Shown here: positions 45,259 to 55,845 of the stretch, piece by piece | How positions within the stretch are numbered: the stretch's first letter is position 1 | Layout of the letters: every line of letters begins with the position of its first letter | Source of the DNA: Pascua guehoae | Lineage: Eukaryota > Basidiomycota > Tremellomycetes > Trichosporonales > Trichosporonaceae | Direction of reading: 5' to 3' | Assembly: GCA_001600415.1 (NCBI GenBank) | Contig: BCJX01000002.1 | Coordinates: forward strand, 2,639,553 to 2,703,552 | Length of the DNA stretch: 64,000 bases | Notes under the pieces: model-generated | Seen by the model: the letters and a program-made list of their open reading frames with translations, nothing else | Databases searched by the model: none | Told to the model about the DNA's origin: nothing | Translations under genes and position numbers: made by a program

Positions 45259-46541
45259 TTGGGCGCTGTTTGTACTGAACTCGACAACCTCGCCCCGATG
45301 CGAAATGGTTAATACGGTTTTGTTGTGCATCGTGTGGTTGGCGAGGAGATTGTTAAGGGATTAGGAGGACGTTGGGATCGATAAAGATGGATCAGAGGTC
45401 TGGATGTGTTGTGGCGGCAAGAGAGTGCAGGAGAGTGTTTACAGAGCAGGATGAGTGGGGCTGGGGAGGGTGGGGGGAGGGGAGCGGTGAACGCGGTGGA
45501 CCAGGTGCTGCCACACTCGACCGGCCAGCTGGCCACTGGATGGATGGCTTTTTCGGCCCTGCCACATTTGTTGGCTTGAAAGGGGACAAAAAGAACTGTC
45601 CGAACCGAGAATCGAACTCGGGTTTTGGGATCGCTACCTCATTCGAGGCTCATATATGATCATATGAGACCCACGCCCTAACCGACTAGACTATTCAGAC
45701 TGGACAAGTATCACAGTTTCCTGGTGGATAGGTGATGAACATTGCCCAGCAGTTCCGCCTCCTCCCCTGCTGTGTTCTTCCATATGCATTTACATGCATC
45801 ATTGAGTTGTATCGTTTGCTCTGGGCGCAGGTAGACGCCGTCAACTTTGCCGCTTCAGAAAGCTCCCCCCCTTAGTCATTCTGCCTGACACGGACCACGT
45901 TTTCCATCAAGAGGGATATCCATCTGCCCACGTCTTTGCAAGAGGGGTGGAAATGCTTACATGAGCGGCGACACAAATCCGCCACAAGCCCAAGGCTCAC
46001 CATGGGGATTGTATCAGGCTCATTGGGCTAGGAGCCTGACATTGAGCATGCCCCAAAGACGTCAGCGCGAGGCCGAGGCCGGAAAACCGGACCGGCCGAG
46101 GGCGGACCATGAACTCCGCTCGGGAGTTTGCATCACCACACTGGTGAGCCAAGTGCACGCCAGGTGCAGTGAGTTTGCCAATGCAAAGGTTGGACGACGT
46201 CAGAGGATGGCCGCCTGGCCGGTAAAGCAAGGCCCAAATGCCATGGCATTGTGGAATATCCAGGATTGCAGACTGCCGCCGGCTGCTCAGACCACGTACC
46301 CAATTACCCCTCCCAGCCAGCCCAGCAGCCACCAGCCAGCCATTCCCCCTTCCCACCCGCGCCGCGACTCGGTCGGCCGCCCCACCCCCACTGGCATACC
46401 ACCCGTTGCTCGTCCTCGGTCCTCGGTCCTACTTTACTCTCTCTCTCTCCATCTCTCTATCTCTCATCCCCCAACCACCGCCCCTATTCCACTCTTCCTT
46501 TTCTACCAAAAAAAAACAAGACACTGTCTTTACCACACACA
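45259..46541. other. Intergenic region containing a tRNA-Met
   Basis: Apart from the tRNA at 45597-45700 nothing is supported. The part before transaldolase (46430-46500) is CT-rich, the usual look of a strong fungal promoter/leader. Confidence 0.5.
45597..45700 (-). tRNA. tRNA-Met (CAU), elongator type, 31-nt intron
   Basis: The exonic 73 nt are identical to the copy at 14773-14874, on the opposite strand. The intron differs only by one extra TA, extending the CATATG-type palindrome next to the anticodon. Confidence 0.85.
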
Positions 46542-48075
46542 ATGTCCACCTCGCTCGACGCTCTCAAGGCGTGAGTCATGATTGTCCGGGCCGCCGGATC
46601 TGCCAGACATGGTCGCTGACCCACGTTTCTCATCGCTTTCCCATCGCCTCTCGTCCCTCTTGCACACGCTCACCTCTCCTCCCAACACTCGCTTTCGACC
46701 CACGTTTCACACACCCACTCTTGACTCCAAACAGCACCGGCACCGTTGTCGTCTCGGACTCTGGCGACTTTGAGTCGATTGCCGCCTACAAGCCCCAGGA
46801 CGCCACCACCAACCCCTCGCTCATGTACGTCTGCGTCTGTGTTCTGTGTCTGCGTCGACGTCAGCCCCCGCCTACACGCGCTCCACCCCGAGGTCCTGTG
46901 CGGCGCGCGGGGGTGGCCGATGTATCTGATCTGATGCCCGAAAAAAAAAAAAAAAAGAAAGCAGTGACTAACGCCTTCTCAGCCTCGCGGCCGCCAAGCT
47001 CCCGGCTTACGCCAAGCTCATCGACGCCGCTGTCGACTACGGCAAGCAGCAGGGCGGGTGAGTTTTTGTTTTGTTGTGTTGACGTGGTGGTGGTGGGGTG
47101 GTTTGTGTGGTGCCGCTTGTGTGCAATTGCCGCCCGTGTGCACGTACAGTCTGTGTGCAGCTGGAGCCTGTGTACATGTCCAGTCCAGGCGGGGCAGAGG
47201 CACCGACCGGACACGCAGGTGCTCTCCCTGCGGGCTTCCTCCGGGCCCACGCCATTCCCGATGAACTGAGTTTCACGTTGCTAACGCGCGGCAGTGACGT
47301 CCACGCCCAGACCGAGGCTGCGACCGACCGCCTTCTTGTCGAGTTTGGCAAGGCGATCCTCGACATTGTCCCCGGCCGTGTCTCGACCGAGGTCGACGCT
47401 CTGTACTCGTTTGACACTGCCGCGACGATCAAGAAGGCCAAGGAGCTGATCAAGCTGTACGAGTCTGTGGGCGTGTCCAAGGACCGCGTCCTGATCAAGA
47501 TTGCGTCGACGTGGGAGGGTATCCAGGCCGCCAAGCAGCTCGAGGAGGAGGGCATCCACTGCAACCTGACGCTTCTGTTTGGCTTCGGCCAGGCGGTCGC
47601 GTGCGCCGAGGCAAACGTGACGCTCATTTCGCCCTTTGTCGGCCGTATCCTCGACTGGTACAAGAAGACGACTGGCCAGGAGTACACTGCCGAGACGGAC
47701 CCCGGTGTCGCGTCGGTCCGCCGCATCTACACCTACTACAAGCAGAATGGCTACAAGACGATTGTCATGGGCGCCTCGTTCCGCAACATTGGCGAAATCA
47801 AGGCCCTCGCAGGCTGCGACTTCCTCACCATTGCCCCCAAGCTCCTCGAAGAGCTCAAGAGCTCGGACGCGCCCGTGCCCCAGCTCCTCTCGGCCGAAAA
47901 GGCCAACGCCGCCACGGCCATTGAAAAGGTCTCGTACATCAACGACGAGGCAAAGTTCCGCTGGGCCCTCTTCGAGGACCAGATGGCGTTCGACAAGCTC
48001 CACGAGGGTATCCGTGGCTTTGCAAAGGACGGCAACACGCTCAAGGAGCTCCTCCGCTCCAAGATCCAGGCCTAA
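46542..48075 (+). CDS. TAL1: Transaldolase
   Basis: Exons 46542-46570, 46735-46824, 46983-47057 and 47295-48075 give 324 aa, the normal length. It moves a dihydroxyacetone unit between sedoheptulose-7-phosphate and glyceraldehyde-3-phosphate in the non-oxidative pentose phosphate pathway (cytosol). [20 protein letters not shown] carries the catalytic Asp region. The Schiff-base lysine is K133 in [44 protein letters not shown] and [17 protein letters not shown] are family signatures. All three introns lie in the first third of the gene. A 16-bp A tract (about 46941-46956) is in intron 2. The C-rich, CT-rich leader suggests high expression. Confidence 0.97.
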
Positions 48076-48482
48076 GCCCGTTTCTTTGCTGTGCCCCCCC
48101 AAGCGTAGTCGTAGCTAGGTAGTTGTAGGAGATGTAGTGCAGTTCAATCTAGGCCTCGAGTGTGCGTGCAGGGCAGGGTGGGTGCGCAATGGCTGGGTGG
48201 GACAGGCACTGGGGTCGCCAGCCACGCAGCCACACTATGTTGCGCACGTGCAGTGTTCAGCACCGTGCGTGCGCTCAATCTCGAGCACGATCCGACGTCT
48301 GACCGACATCCCGACCCTGCTCGTGACGGTCGTGACGGTCGTGACGGTCGTGACGTATGGCATGCATGGTGTGCGTCTAGTCTATGCTACTGATTCTACC
48401 TACCCATTAAGGCCCCGCTTGGCCGCTTACCCTACCCTCCCCATTCTCTGCTACATTACTCTGTCTGCTCTCACCCCGCCGC
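48076..48482. other. Convergent intergenic region
   Basis: Lies between transaldolase and the mannosidase 3' ends. It contains the 9-bp tandem repeat at 48321-48355. No gene was seen. Confidence 0.5.
48321..48355. repeat. Tandem 9-bp repeat (TCGTGACGG)x4
   Basis: Almost four copies of a 9-bp unit containing TGACG, in the 3' spacer between two convergent genes. A length polymorphism is likely. Confidence 0.85.
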
Positions 48483-51400
48483 CTAGGTCTCAACCACGCG
48501 CATGTTGACAATATCGTGATCGCCCACGACCATCCGGCCCTCTCTGCGCGCACTGGCCGGAAAGCGCGGCGCGGCAGGGTCCATGGGCACGGGCGTCGCC
48601 GTCACGTGCGCAACGTCGAGCATGCGCTGGACGAGTTTTCCCGTCGCATAGTCGACAAAGAGGACGCCCGTGTTGTCTGCGGGGCTCGTGTCCTCGTCGT
48701 CGGCGGTGGGGCGGAGCAATCTCGGTTGGCCGTCGGCGGCCGGCTGGTCGTCGGCGATGAGCACGCCCGCAGCGCCGACGTTTGCGGCGTGGATGGCCTT
48801 TTCGGCAAACAAACACCCGCCGCGGAGAACGAGGAGCACAAATGCCCCCCCGTCCTCGGGCAAGGGGGAGAGCTTTGCGGCCGCGATCGGAGAGCAGGCA
48901 TCGGCGTTTGCACCCGTGACGCGCACGATGGGGAGGGGCATGCCCAGCGTCCACCGCGTGCTTGCCACCCGGCCCGGACCCAGCACAGCCTGTGGGTTTT
49001 CGTAGGGCTCGGACTCGAACAGGCCCCCAAATGACGCCGTGGCCGCGTGGGCCGTCAAGAGCGGTTGGGAATCGCCCGCACGCGCAAATTCCACCGCAAT
49101 GTCAGAAACAGTCTTGGGCGCCACGGGCAGGTAGCCGTCCATCCGCCCGTCGGTGATCGTGACGTGCTGGCCCTGGCGCACGCGATGTGGTCCAACTGGG
49201 AGAAGGTTAGCGCGAGCCCGCGAACTCTGCTCAGTCCATTCAGAACACTCGGAACTCACTGCTGGTCACATCATAGCCGGTGCCGTCAAAGCGCCAGCGG
49301 ACACCGAGACGCAGACCGTCAATATCCGAAATGACCCAGTCGCCCTGCTTGTCCTGAAACACCTTTGCGGCGCTCGGCGACGGGTCGTGCGGGGCAGTCG
49401 GTGCGTCTGGCTCGGCCTCGGCGGGTGCGAGGATGAGCTCAAACGAAAACCGTGGTGCAGAGGGCACAGCGCACACGCCGTCGCCCCACAGACGCTTTGC
49501 ATGTGTCGACTCGACTCTCAGCCCAGCCTCATCGGGTCCAAACACGAGCGCACGTGCATAGTCATAGTCGTCACGCCCCTCGATGCCGACGCGCATGCCG
49601 CCCAGCGTAGGCGGCACGTACGCAGGGCAGAACATGTCCTCGCCCTTGTGCAGCTCGCGCCATGTCGCGCTCGGCGTGCGCGTCAGGTTGCGCGGGAGGG
49701 AGAGCGGGTGGCCCTCGGTCGTAAACACCGTGTTGGATATTGGCGGCCGTCGGTCATCAAATAAGAGATACAGGTACTGAGGTGTCAGGAATCGTAGCTT
49801 TTGACCTCTCACTCGCCACTCCGGCAGACCCACCTTGAGCGTCTCGGACAGCATAAAGCTCTCCATCCGGTCCTCGAGCTCGCCCGTCTGGACGTTGGAG
49901 AGCGTCGCAAACCCGCACGGCGTCATGGACCGGTCTTTAATGTCGTGCAGCACCTGCTCGCCGACGCGCAGGTAAAAGTCGTCCCCCGTCGCGCGGTGCA
50001 GGTAGTAGGTCGACTCGATAAACTCTGGTCGGCCAGGCCACCCGCCCCACCCAATCTGCCGGTTCTCGGGCTGCCACGCCTCGGGGATGGCGCGGTACCG
50101 CCGCCAAATGTTCCAAAAGACCAGGTGGCCGCGGATGGCCGACTCGAGGTCGCCTGCGAGTACCATGACACCCGGGAAGAACGAGGAGAGCGAGTCGATG
50201 TAGGATGGCGAGGGCGGTTGCAACCCGCGCAGGTGGACGGGGCGGTACTGCGAGTGAGCGCGAGTCGGGCGGGGGGCGTGGACAAAGCCCGGATCGTGCA
50301 AGTGGTGCCTAAGATTGCCACCGATCTCTCAAAGCCGGGCGCGGCACTCGGACTCACAATAAAGCCATCGTCTGTCCGCACATGCGTCTGGATAGCCGAA
50401 AAGGCATCGTAAAAAATGTCCATGTACGTCGAGTCGTCGAGCAGGATACCTGCCTTGAGGGCGTACTCGAAGAAGCTGTCAATGCCGGCGTTGACACCGC
50501 TCAGTCCTGGGCCGAGCCAGTGGCCGTGCGACACTGCAATGCCGTTGCCGACCAGGTCGTTGGGTGAGCGTTTGTTCCATAGATACATGAATGCGCGGTG
50601 CGCAAGGGACTGGAGTCAGTGGGAGCTTGGGTCTCATCGTTCGTTGGAAGTGGCAAGTTCTACGTCCGAATTGTCTTCTTCGTCCACTCCGTCAAACGAT
50701 CCAAAAATTCGTACTCGAGCACAAGGCCCGCCCCCCCCCATGGGGTCTATGAGTCTATGAACACCGTGTTCGGGTCCCACGGGGAGCCTTGTCCCCTCCA
50801 AATGCCACTCCTAAAACTTCAAACTCCACCACCATCCTGTGCGAGCCCACTGCCCCCCACTCACCTCAAACCTCGTATCCCCCGTCAACCGACTCAAGAG
50901 CGTAAACTCGAGCACCAAACTCCCCGCCCCCGCCGTACACGTCTCGACGCTCTCGGTCCGATCCATCCCGTGCCGGAGATTGACGCGCGCGTAAGGGAGG
51001 CCCGTCGACGAGCTAAACGCGGGCAACAGGCGTGTCCCGAGGTCGAGCGCGAGCTCGAGCATCCGCCCCGCGTACCGCTTCACGTCGACGGGTTTGGATA
51101 TTCCCAGCGCCGCTGCTTGGGCGGCGGGCGCGTCGGGGAGCGCCGAGAGGCGCTGGTGCGTCGAGAGGAGCGCGCCGAGGGCGCGGATCGTCATTTCAAA
51201 GACCTGGCGTTAGTCGAGATGCGGTAGTGTCGTACTCTTGCAATGACGATGGACCCGGCAAACGTGCCGAGCGACGCATGCCGACACCACACGGCGTCAC
51301 CGTGTCACCACAGCCAAGACTGCCCCTTTACACACTACCACTCCTCCCCCCACCCCCCTCGCGGTCTCCCCGGCTCTCATATCCCCCCACCGTGCCTCAA

Positions 51401-52091
51401 CCTCCCCCATGCCCCACCCCCCCACCCCCATCACCCTCCCCGGACCGACACGACGCACCTGCACCTTCACATCCTGGTCAAAGCTAACTTGCGTAGCGAC
51501 CCGCTCCAGCGCGTCCGGGTACGCCTCGGGCATGATGAGCGGGATCGCCGAGAGCGAGTCGACGAGCGTAATGCTCGCATTGGCGTGAATGTCGTTGATG
51601 CCAACGTTGGCTGCATTCTTGGCGTCGCGCAGGAGCGGCGCGCACGAGAGCGGCCGCAGCTCGTCGGCAGGGTACGCGTACGTGAGGTACGAGGTGTAGC
51701 CGTGCTCGAACATCTGCAGCGTTAGGTCGTGTGAGGTGGGGGGTGTCAGCAGGTGTGGGACAGGTCGACAGGTCGCGTGCAGTTCGAGGAGAGAAACGAG
51801 CCGGGTCGCGAGCATGGACAACGTGCGTGGGCGCGCTTTATACCCCTCAGCAGCCTAAAGAACACCTCAATCTCTCCCTTGCCAGAGCTGTATCGTGCAC
51901 CTCACCGCTGGCCTTTGTCCGACTCCTCGGCCACAAGGGCCACCACGACCCCATCGCAACAATAACGCGTTCCACCCCCCGACCAAACTCACACTCTTCG
52001 TCTCGTCGCGCAGCTCGGCGCGCCGCGCGGCCGTCATCCCCGCCGCGCGCGGAGCTATCGCCAGGAGGCCGTATGCGAGCCATGTGCGCAT
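48483..52091 (-). CDS. EDEM-type GH47 alpha-mannosidase with PA domain
   Basis: Exons 52091-51993, 51713-51459, 51203-50865, 50609-50358, 50325-49834, 49776-49260 and 49195-48483 give 888 aa. This ER mannosidase (Htm1/Mnl1/EDEM group) trims misfolded glycoproteins for ERAD. GH47 blocks in order: MFEHGYTSYLTYAYPADEL with RPLSC, VFEMTIRALGALLSTH, GNGIAVSHGHWLGPG, GIDSFFEYALKAGILL, SYIDSLSSFFPGVMVLAGD, RPEFIESTYYLHRATGD, SFMLSETLKYLYLLFD. A protease-associated domain sits near the C-terminus (LVLRGGCLFAEKAIHAANVG). The N-terminus has only a weak signal peptide. The 32-nt intron 50357-50326 (ATT/GTGAGT to GAGAG/ATC) is chosen for frame and is the least certain junction. Introns 1-3 are long (about 255-280 nt). 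Confidence 0.88.
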
Positions 52092-53376
52092 TGGAGAGGG
52101 GAATAAGGATATTCTTATTTTGCAACTAGTTCAACTACTTTGTCCCCAGTTGACAACTCCGGTAAATGGCGACACGACCTCCACGCCGACGAGGGGCTCC
52201 GGGAACAGACCACGTGGTCTCGGTTGTCGCGTGGCGCGTGGCGCGTGGCGCGTGGACGCGTATAGTGTCTGATGTCAAACGCAGAGTCTGCTATTCGACA
52301 CCACGGCATGCATGCGGTATCAAGTTGGGAGCGTCTCTGTGCATGTGCGCTCACAGTTTGAATCATCTCGCCTCATCGGCTGGGTGTGGAGGGATAGAAG
52401 AGGGGATAAAAGAACAAGGCCAAAAAGAATTAAATGAATGATTTATCGCCAGCAGGTTTCGATCCTGCGATCTCCAGGTGTTATATCGAATATGAGCCTG
52501 GCGCTTTCCCACTAAGCCATAGCGATTTCATTGATGTTTAATGTTGTGGCTGACCTTTGAGCACTCGTAAACTTGACATTTTGCCTTGCTTGCACTCTGT
52601 CAGTGCCAAAGGTACAGGTGGGGAGAGCACAATAGAGCGTGAAAGTCGATGAGGAGACGTGAAGCGCTATTAGTATGGCTGCACTTTGTTGCGTCGAGAG
52701 CCGCAGTGAGTGTGGCAGAGGCTCTGCCACAATCGACAATGTGGCTGTGGCTTCCGCACTTCTAGCTCACCTGTTTTCTTCATTCAGCTGCAGCTCGTTG
52801 CTACTATACCACCGAGACTGATTCCTCCTAGCAGCACACCCAACCCAAGACTCTCATGCAAACTCACACCGTCTGCAAAACTCGTGCACACATGCCAAAA
52901 GGGCCGAACACGGCCTGACCGGCCCGACTGCCACACCCAAACACCCAAACAAACCTTTTGCACATGACGTCCGCACGGAAGCAAAACCACTGACCCCCCG
53001 GCAGCATTCCGCGGAATTGGTTCCGCGCGGCGCGAAGGCAGAGCCGACCGTGCACCCCGTTCTTGGCTCGCTCTTTGTCCCCCCAGCCGGTGACGCCGAG
53101 ACACGGAACGATAGCGACCAACACACATCAACCACACGGCGCACGCATCGACGCATTCTTGATCCCATCCAAGACCGATCGTCTGTCGTCCACGCCAGCT
53201 GCGAGTATCTCGGTCTGGCCCAACCCATCACAACTGTGCAACTAGGGTCCATAACCAACAACTGCCACCTGCACTGCACATCACAACCAACAACCACAAC
53301 CAACAACCACAACCGCAGCTACAGCTACAGCCAGCTACCATCCGCCCCGCCCATCCCACACCACGCACCCGACCCA
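52092..53376. other. Divergent intergenic region with initiator tRNA
   Basis: The mannosidase (-) and SAD1 (+) promoters flank an initiator tRNA-Met (52444-52526). A GTGGCGCGTGGCGCG repeat lies at about 52230-52255. CAACCAACAACCACAACC-like AC-rich sequence before SAD1 is probably leader. No protein gene was seen. Confidence 0.5.
52444..52526 (-). tRNA. Initiator tRNA-Met (CAU) with 11-nt intron
   Basis: The 5' arm ATCGCTA pairs with TGGCGAT (one U-G), giving A1-U72, and the T-loop reads ATCGAAA with A54 in place of T54. Both are diagnostic of eukaryotic initiator tRNA. Anticodon CAT is at 52494-52492 in loop CTCATAA, stem CCAGG/CCTGG. Excising 52490-52480 after position 37 leaves 72 nt, the length of yeast initiator tRNA. 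Discriminator A. Initiator genes usually lack introns, so the short intron is notable. Confidence 0.87.
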
Positions 53377-55585
53377 ATGGCGCCGTCACCACCCACATCG
53401 CCGCCCGCCAAGCGCGCCAAGACGGACGCCGACCCGCCCGCCTCGCTCACCGCGTCCCCCGCAGCTCCCCTCGCATCGACCGCGCCGGCGTTCTCGTCGG
53501 CGCCCGACCTCGCGAGCCCCGTCAAGGCCCCCGTGGCTGCCACGAGCGCGAGCGTGAGCGCGAATGCGAACGCGGGATCGAGCGGGCTGAACGGGCAGCA
53601 GAACGGGGACGACTCGAGCGAAGACGAGGAGGAGGCGGTGGTCGAGGACGAAGAGGTCCGGCAGGACTTGTATCTCGATACGGTGAGTGCTGGCTTTTGT
53701 GATGTGTTTGGGTGTGGTGTGGCAGTTGCCCGCGCTTTGTGGGGTCTTTGGCGGCCGGGGTCTGCGACTAGGTCCACACGGTGTGGGATATTGGACCAGT
53801 TTGCCTTGTTTGCGCGCTTGCCATCTCTGCGCCATCTCTGCTGGCCTGTTTTTCGTTTGACTGTTTGTGTCCCACCTCATCTCCAGTCGGTCAGGTTTCT
53901 CCCCGCACCCCAGCTTCTACTCGCCCACCACCCCTTTGCCTCCTTGCTCGCTCTAACACACAGGTCTCGCGCGCCAACCTCGACTTTGACTTTGAGCGGC
54001 TGTGCTCAAAGTCGCTATCCAACATCAACGTGTACGCGTGCCTCGTGTGCGGCAAATACTTTCAAGGACGCGGGCGCGGGTCGTGGGCGTACCGGCACGC
54101 GGTGGGGGAAAACCACCGCGTGTGGCTCAACCTGGCGACGGAGAAGTTTTACGTGCTGCCCGAGGGCTACTTGGTGTCTGATCCGTCGCTAAAGGACATT
54201 TTGGCTGTGCTCAACCCGCGCTACCAGTCTGGGTCTCTGGGGGGCTTGTCCGACATGGGCGAGCCGAGCTATACGCTGGAAAAGACGCCCTACTATCCAG
54301 GATACATTGGACTGAACAATATCAAGAAGAATGACTATCTCAACGTCATTGTCCAGCTCCTCTTGCACGTGCCCCCCGTGCGCGATTTCCTCCTCAACCC
54401 CGCCACGCCGCAGCTGAGCGAGACGGCGCGCCCGACCGAGCTCGTGAGCCGCCTCGCGACGCTGTGCCGGCGTCTCTGGAACCCGCGCCTCTTCAAGGCC
54501 CAAGTGTCGCCGCACGAGTTTTTCCAAGAAGTGACCAAACGCTCCAATGGACAGTTTAAAATGACAGACCAAGGCGACCCCGTAGAGTTTCTCCGCTGGC
54601 TCCTCAACACGCTCCACTTTGACCTCGGCGGCACACGCAAGCGCGGCTCGTCCATCATCTACCGCACCTTTCAAGGACGCGTCCGCACAGAGACGCAGCA
54701 GGTCATTGTCCACAAGGACTATGCCCGCCCCGTCTTTGACCTGTCGCGCGAAATCCAGACGACATCGCCCAACTTTCTCTTTCTCGCACTCGACCTCCCA
54801 CCCACACCCCTCTTCCAGGACGCAAACGAAAAGAAGATTATCCCCCAAGTACCCCTCTCGACCCTCCTCGCAAAGTTTGACGGCAAGACCACCCAGGTGG
54901 GTTGAATTGCCTGTTTGCTGCTAACCCGCACAGGAATTCGGCCCAACACTCAAGCGCCACCACCTCACCGCCCTCCCGCCCTATGTCATTCTCCACATTA
55001 AGCGCTTTACAAAGAACAACTTTGTCGAGGAACGTAATCCCACCATTGTCAACTTTCCCATGCGCGGCGTCGAAATGGGCCCTTGTGAGTGGCGTGTAGA
55101 TGGGCTTGAACTGGAGGAGACGGGTGGGCGAGATGAGTCTCGAGTCTTTGGCGGCCGCACTTGGACGTCGGTGTCATTTTGTTCCATGCGAACACCTCTC
55201 GAATCAGACCTCAGCTCCACCCCCGGCAACGCCCCCCCCCCCCCCCCCCCCTTGTCTACCTCCCCACTGACACCCAGACGTCGACCCCAAACCGTCCGAC
55301 CCGATGCACATAATGTACGACCTCCTCTCCAACGTGACGCTCGACACGACGGCCGCGAGCACGTCGGCGGGCGCACAGGCTTCTGGCGCGAAAAAGGACC
55401 CCAGCGACGAGGCGCAGACGACGTGGAAGATTCACCTGCGCGCTGGGCGCGGCGGCGGCGACGACGAAAAGTGGTTTGAGATGCAGGACCTCCGCGTCGA
55501 CGAGGTCCGGCGCGAAATGGTCTTTTTGGGCGAGACGGTCATCCAGGTCTGGGAGCGCAGGGATCTGAGCACGCCGCAAAAGTAG
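53377..55585 (+). CDS. SAD1: U4/U6.U5 tri-snRNP protein Sad1/USP39 (inactive ubiquitin-hydrolase fold)
   Basis: Exons 53377-53682, 53964-54896, 54934-55084 and 55278-55585 give 565 aa. A disordered acidic N-terminus (about 95 residues) leads to an UBP-type zinc finger (VYACLVCGKYFQGRGRGSWA, HAVGENHRVWLNL) and an USP-like domain. Active USPs have a Cys/Gln box; here it reads YIGLNNIKKNDYLNVIVQLL, lacking the nucleophilic Cys as in USP39, so it is a spliceosome assembly factor, not a protease. LPPYVILHIKRFTKNNF and ETVIQVWERR are the usual C-terminal blocks. Intron 1 is long (281 nt) and intron 3 contains a C tract near 55232-55250. It is convergent with ABD1. Confidence 0.94.
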
Positions 55586-55845
55586 CTGGAAGCGTGATGT
55601 CGACGGTCGCATCGACCATCGAGATACGCAATGCAGGTACTGCCGGCACCGTGTGCTTGTCGCCACCAACACGCTGCTCTCATTGTCCTTTGATCTTGAT
55701 CTGCCCGCTTCGGAATCCGACTCTGGACTCCACGCTTACACCATCTCATACCCCGCATCGCCGCCGCGCGCCGACACCCCGCGAGACTGCACCCATTTGT
55801 ACAAATAGCTCGGCTGCATGCATAATCGCCGCACAGTGGCGGCTG

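Noticed and set aside
48321..48355. Possible CRISPR-like array or CRE-site cluster from the TCGTGACGG repeats
   Set aside because: Units are contiguous with no spacers, so it is a simple tandem repeat. TGACG content alone in a convergent 3' spacer does not support a regulatory role.
55232..55250. C tract in SAD1 intron 3 and the G tract at 58348-58360 as structured (G-quadruplex) elements
   Set aside because: Single homopolymers next to an undetermined base are more likely sequencing-difficult runs; no multi-tract G-quadruplex pattern is present.
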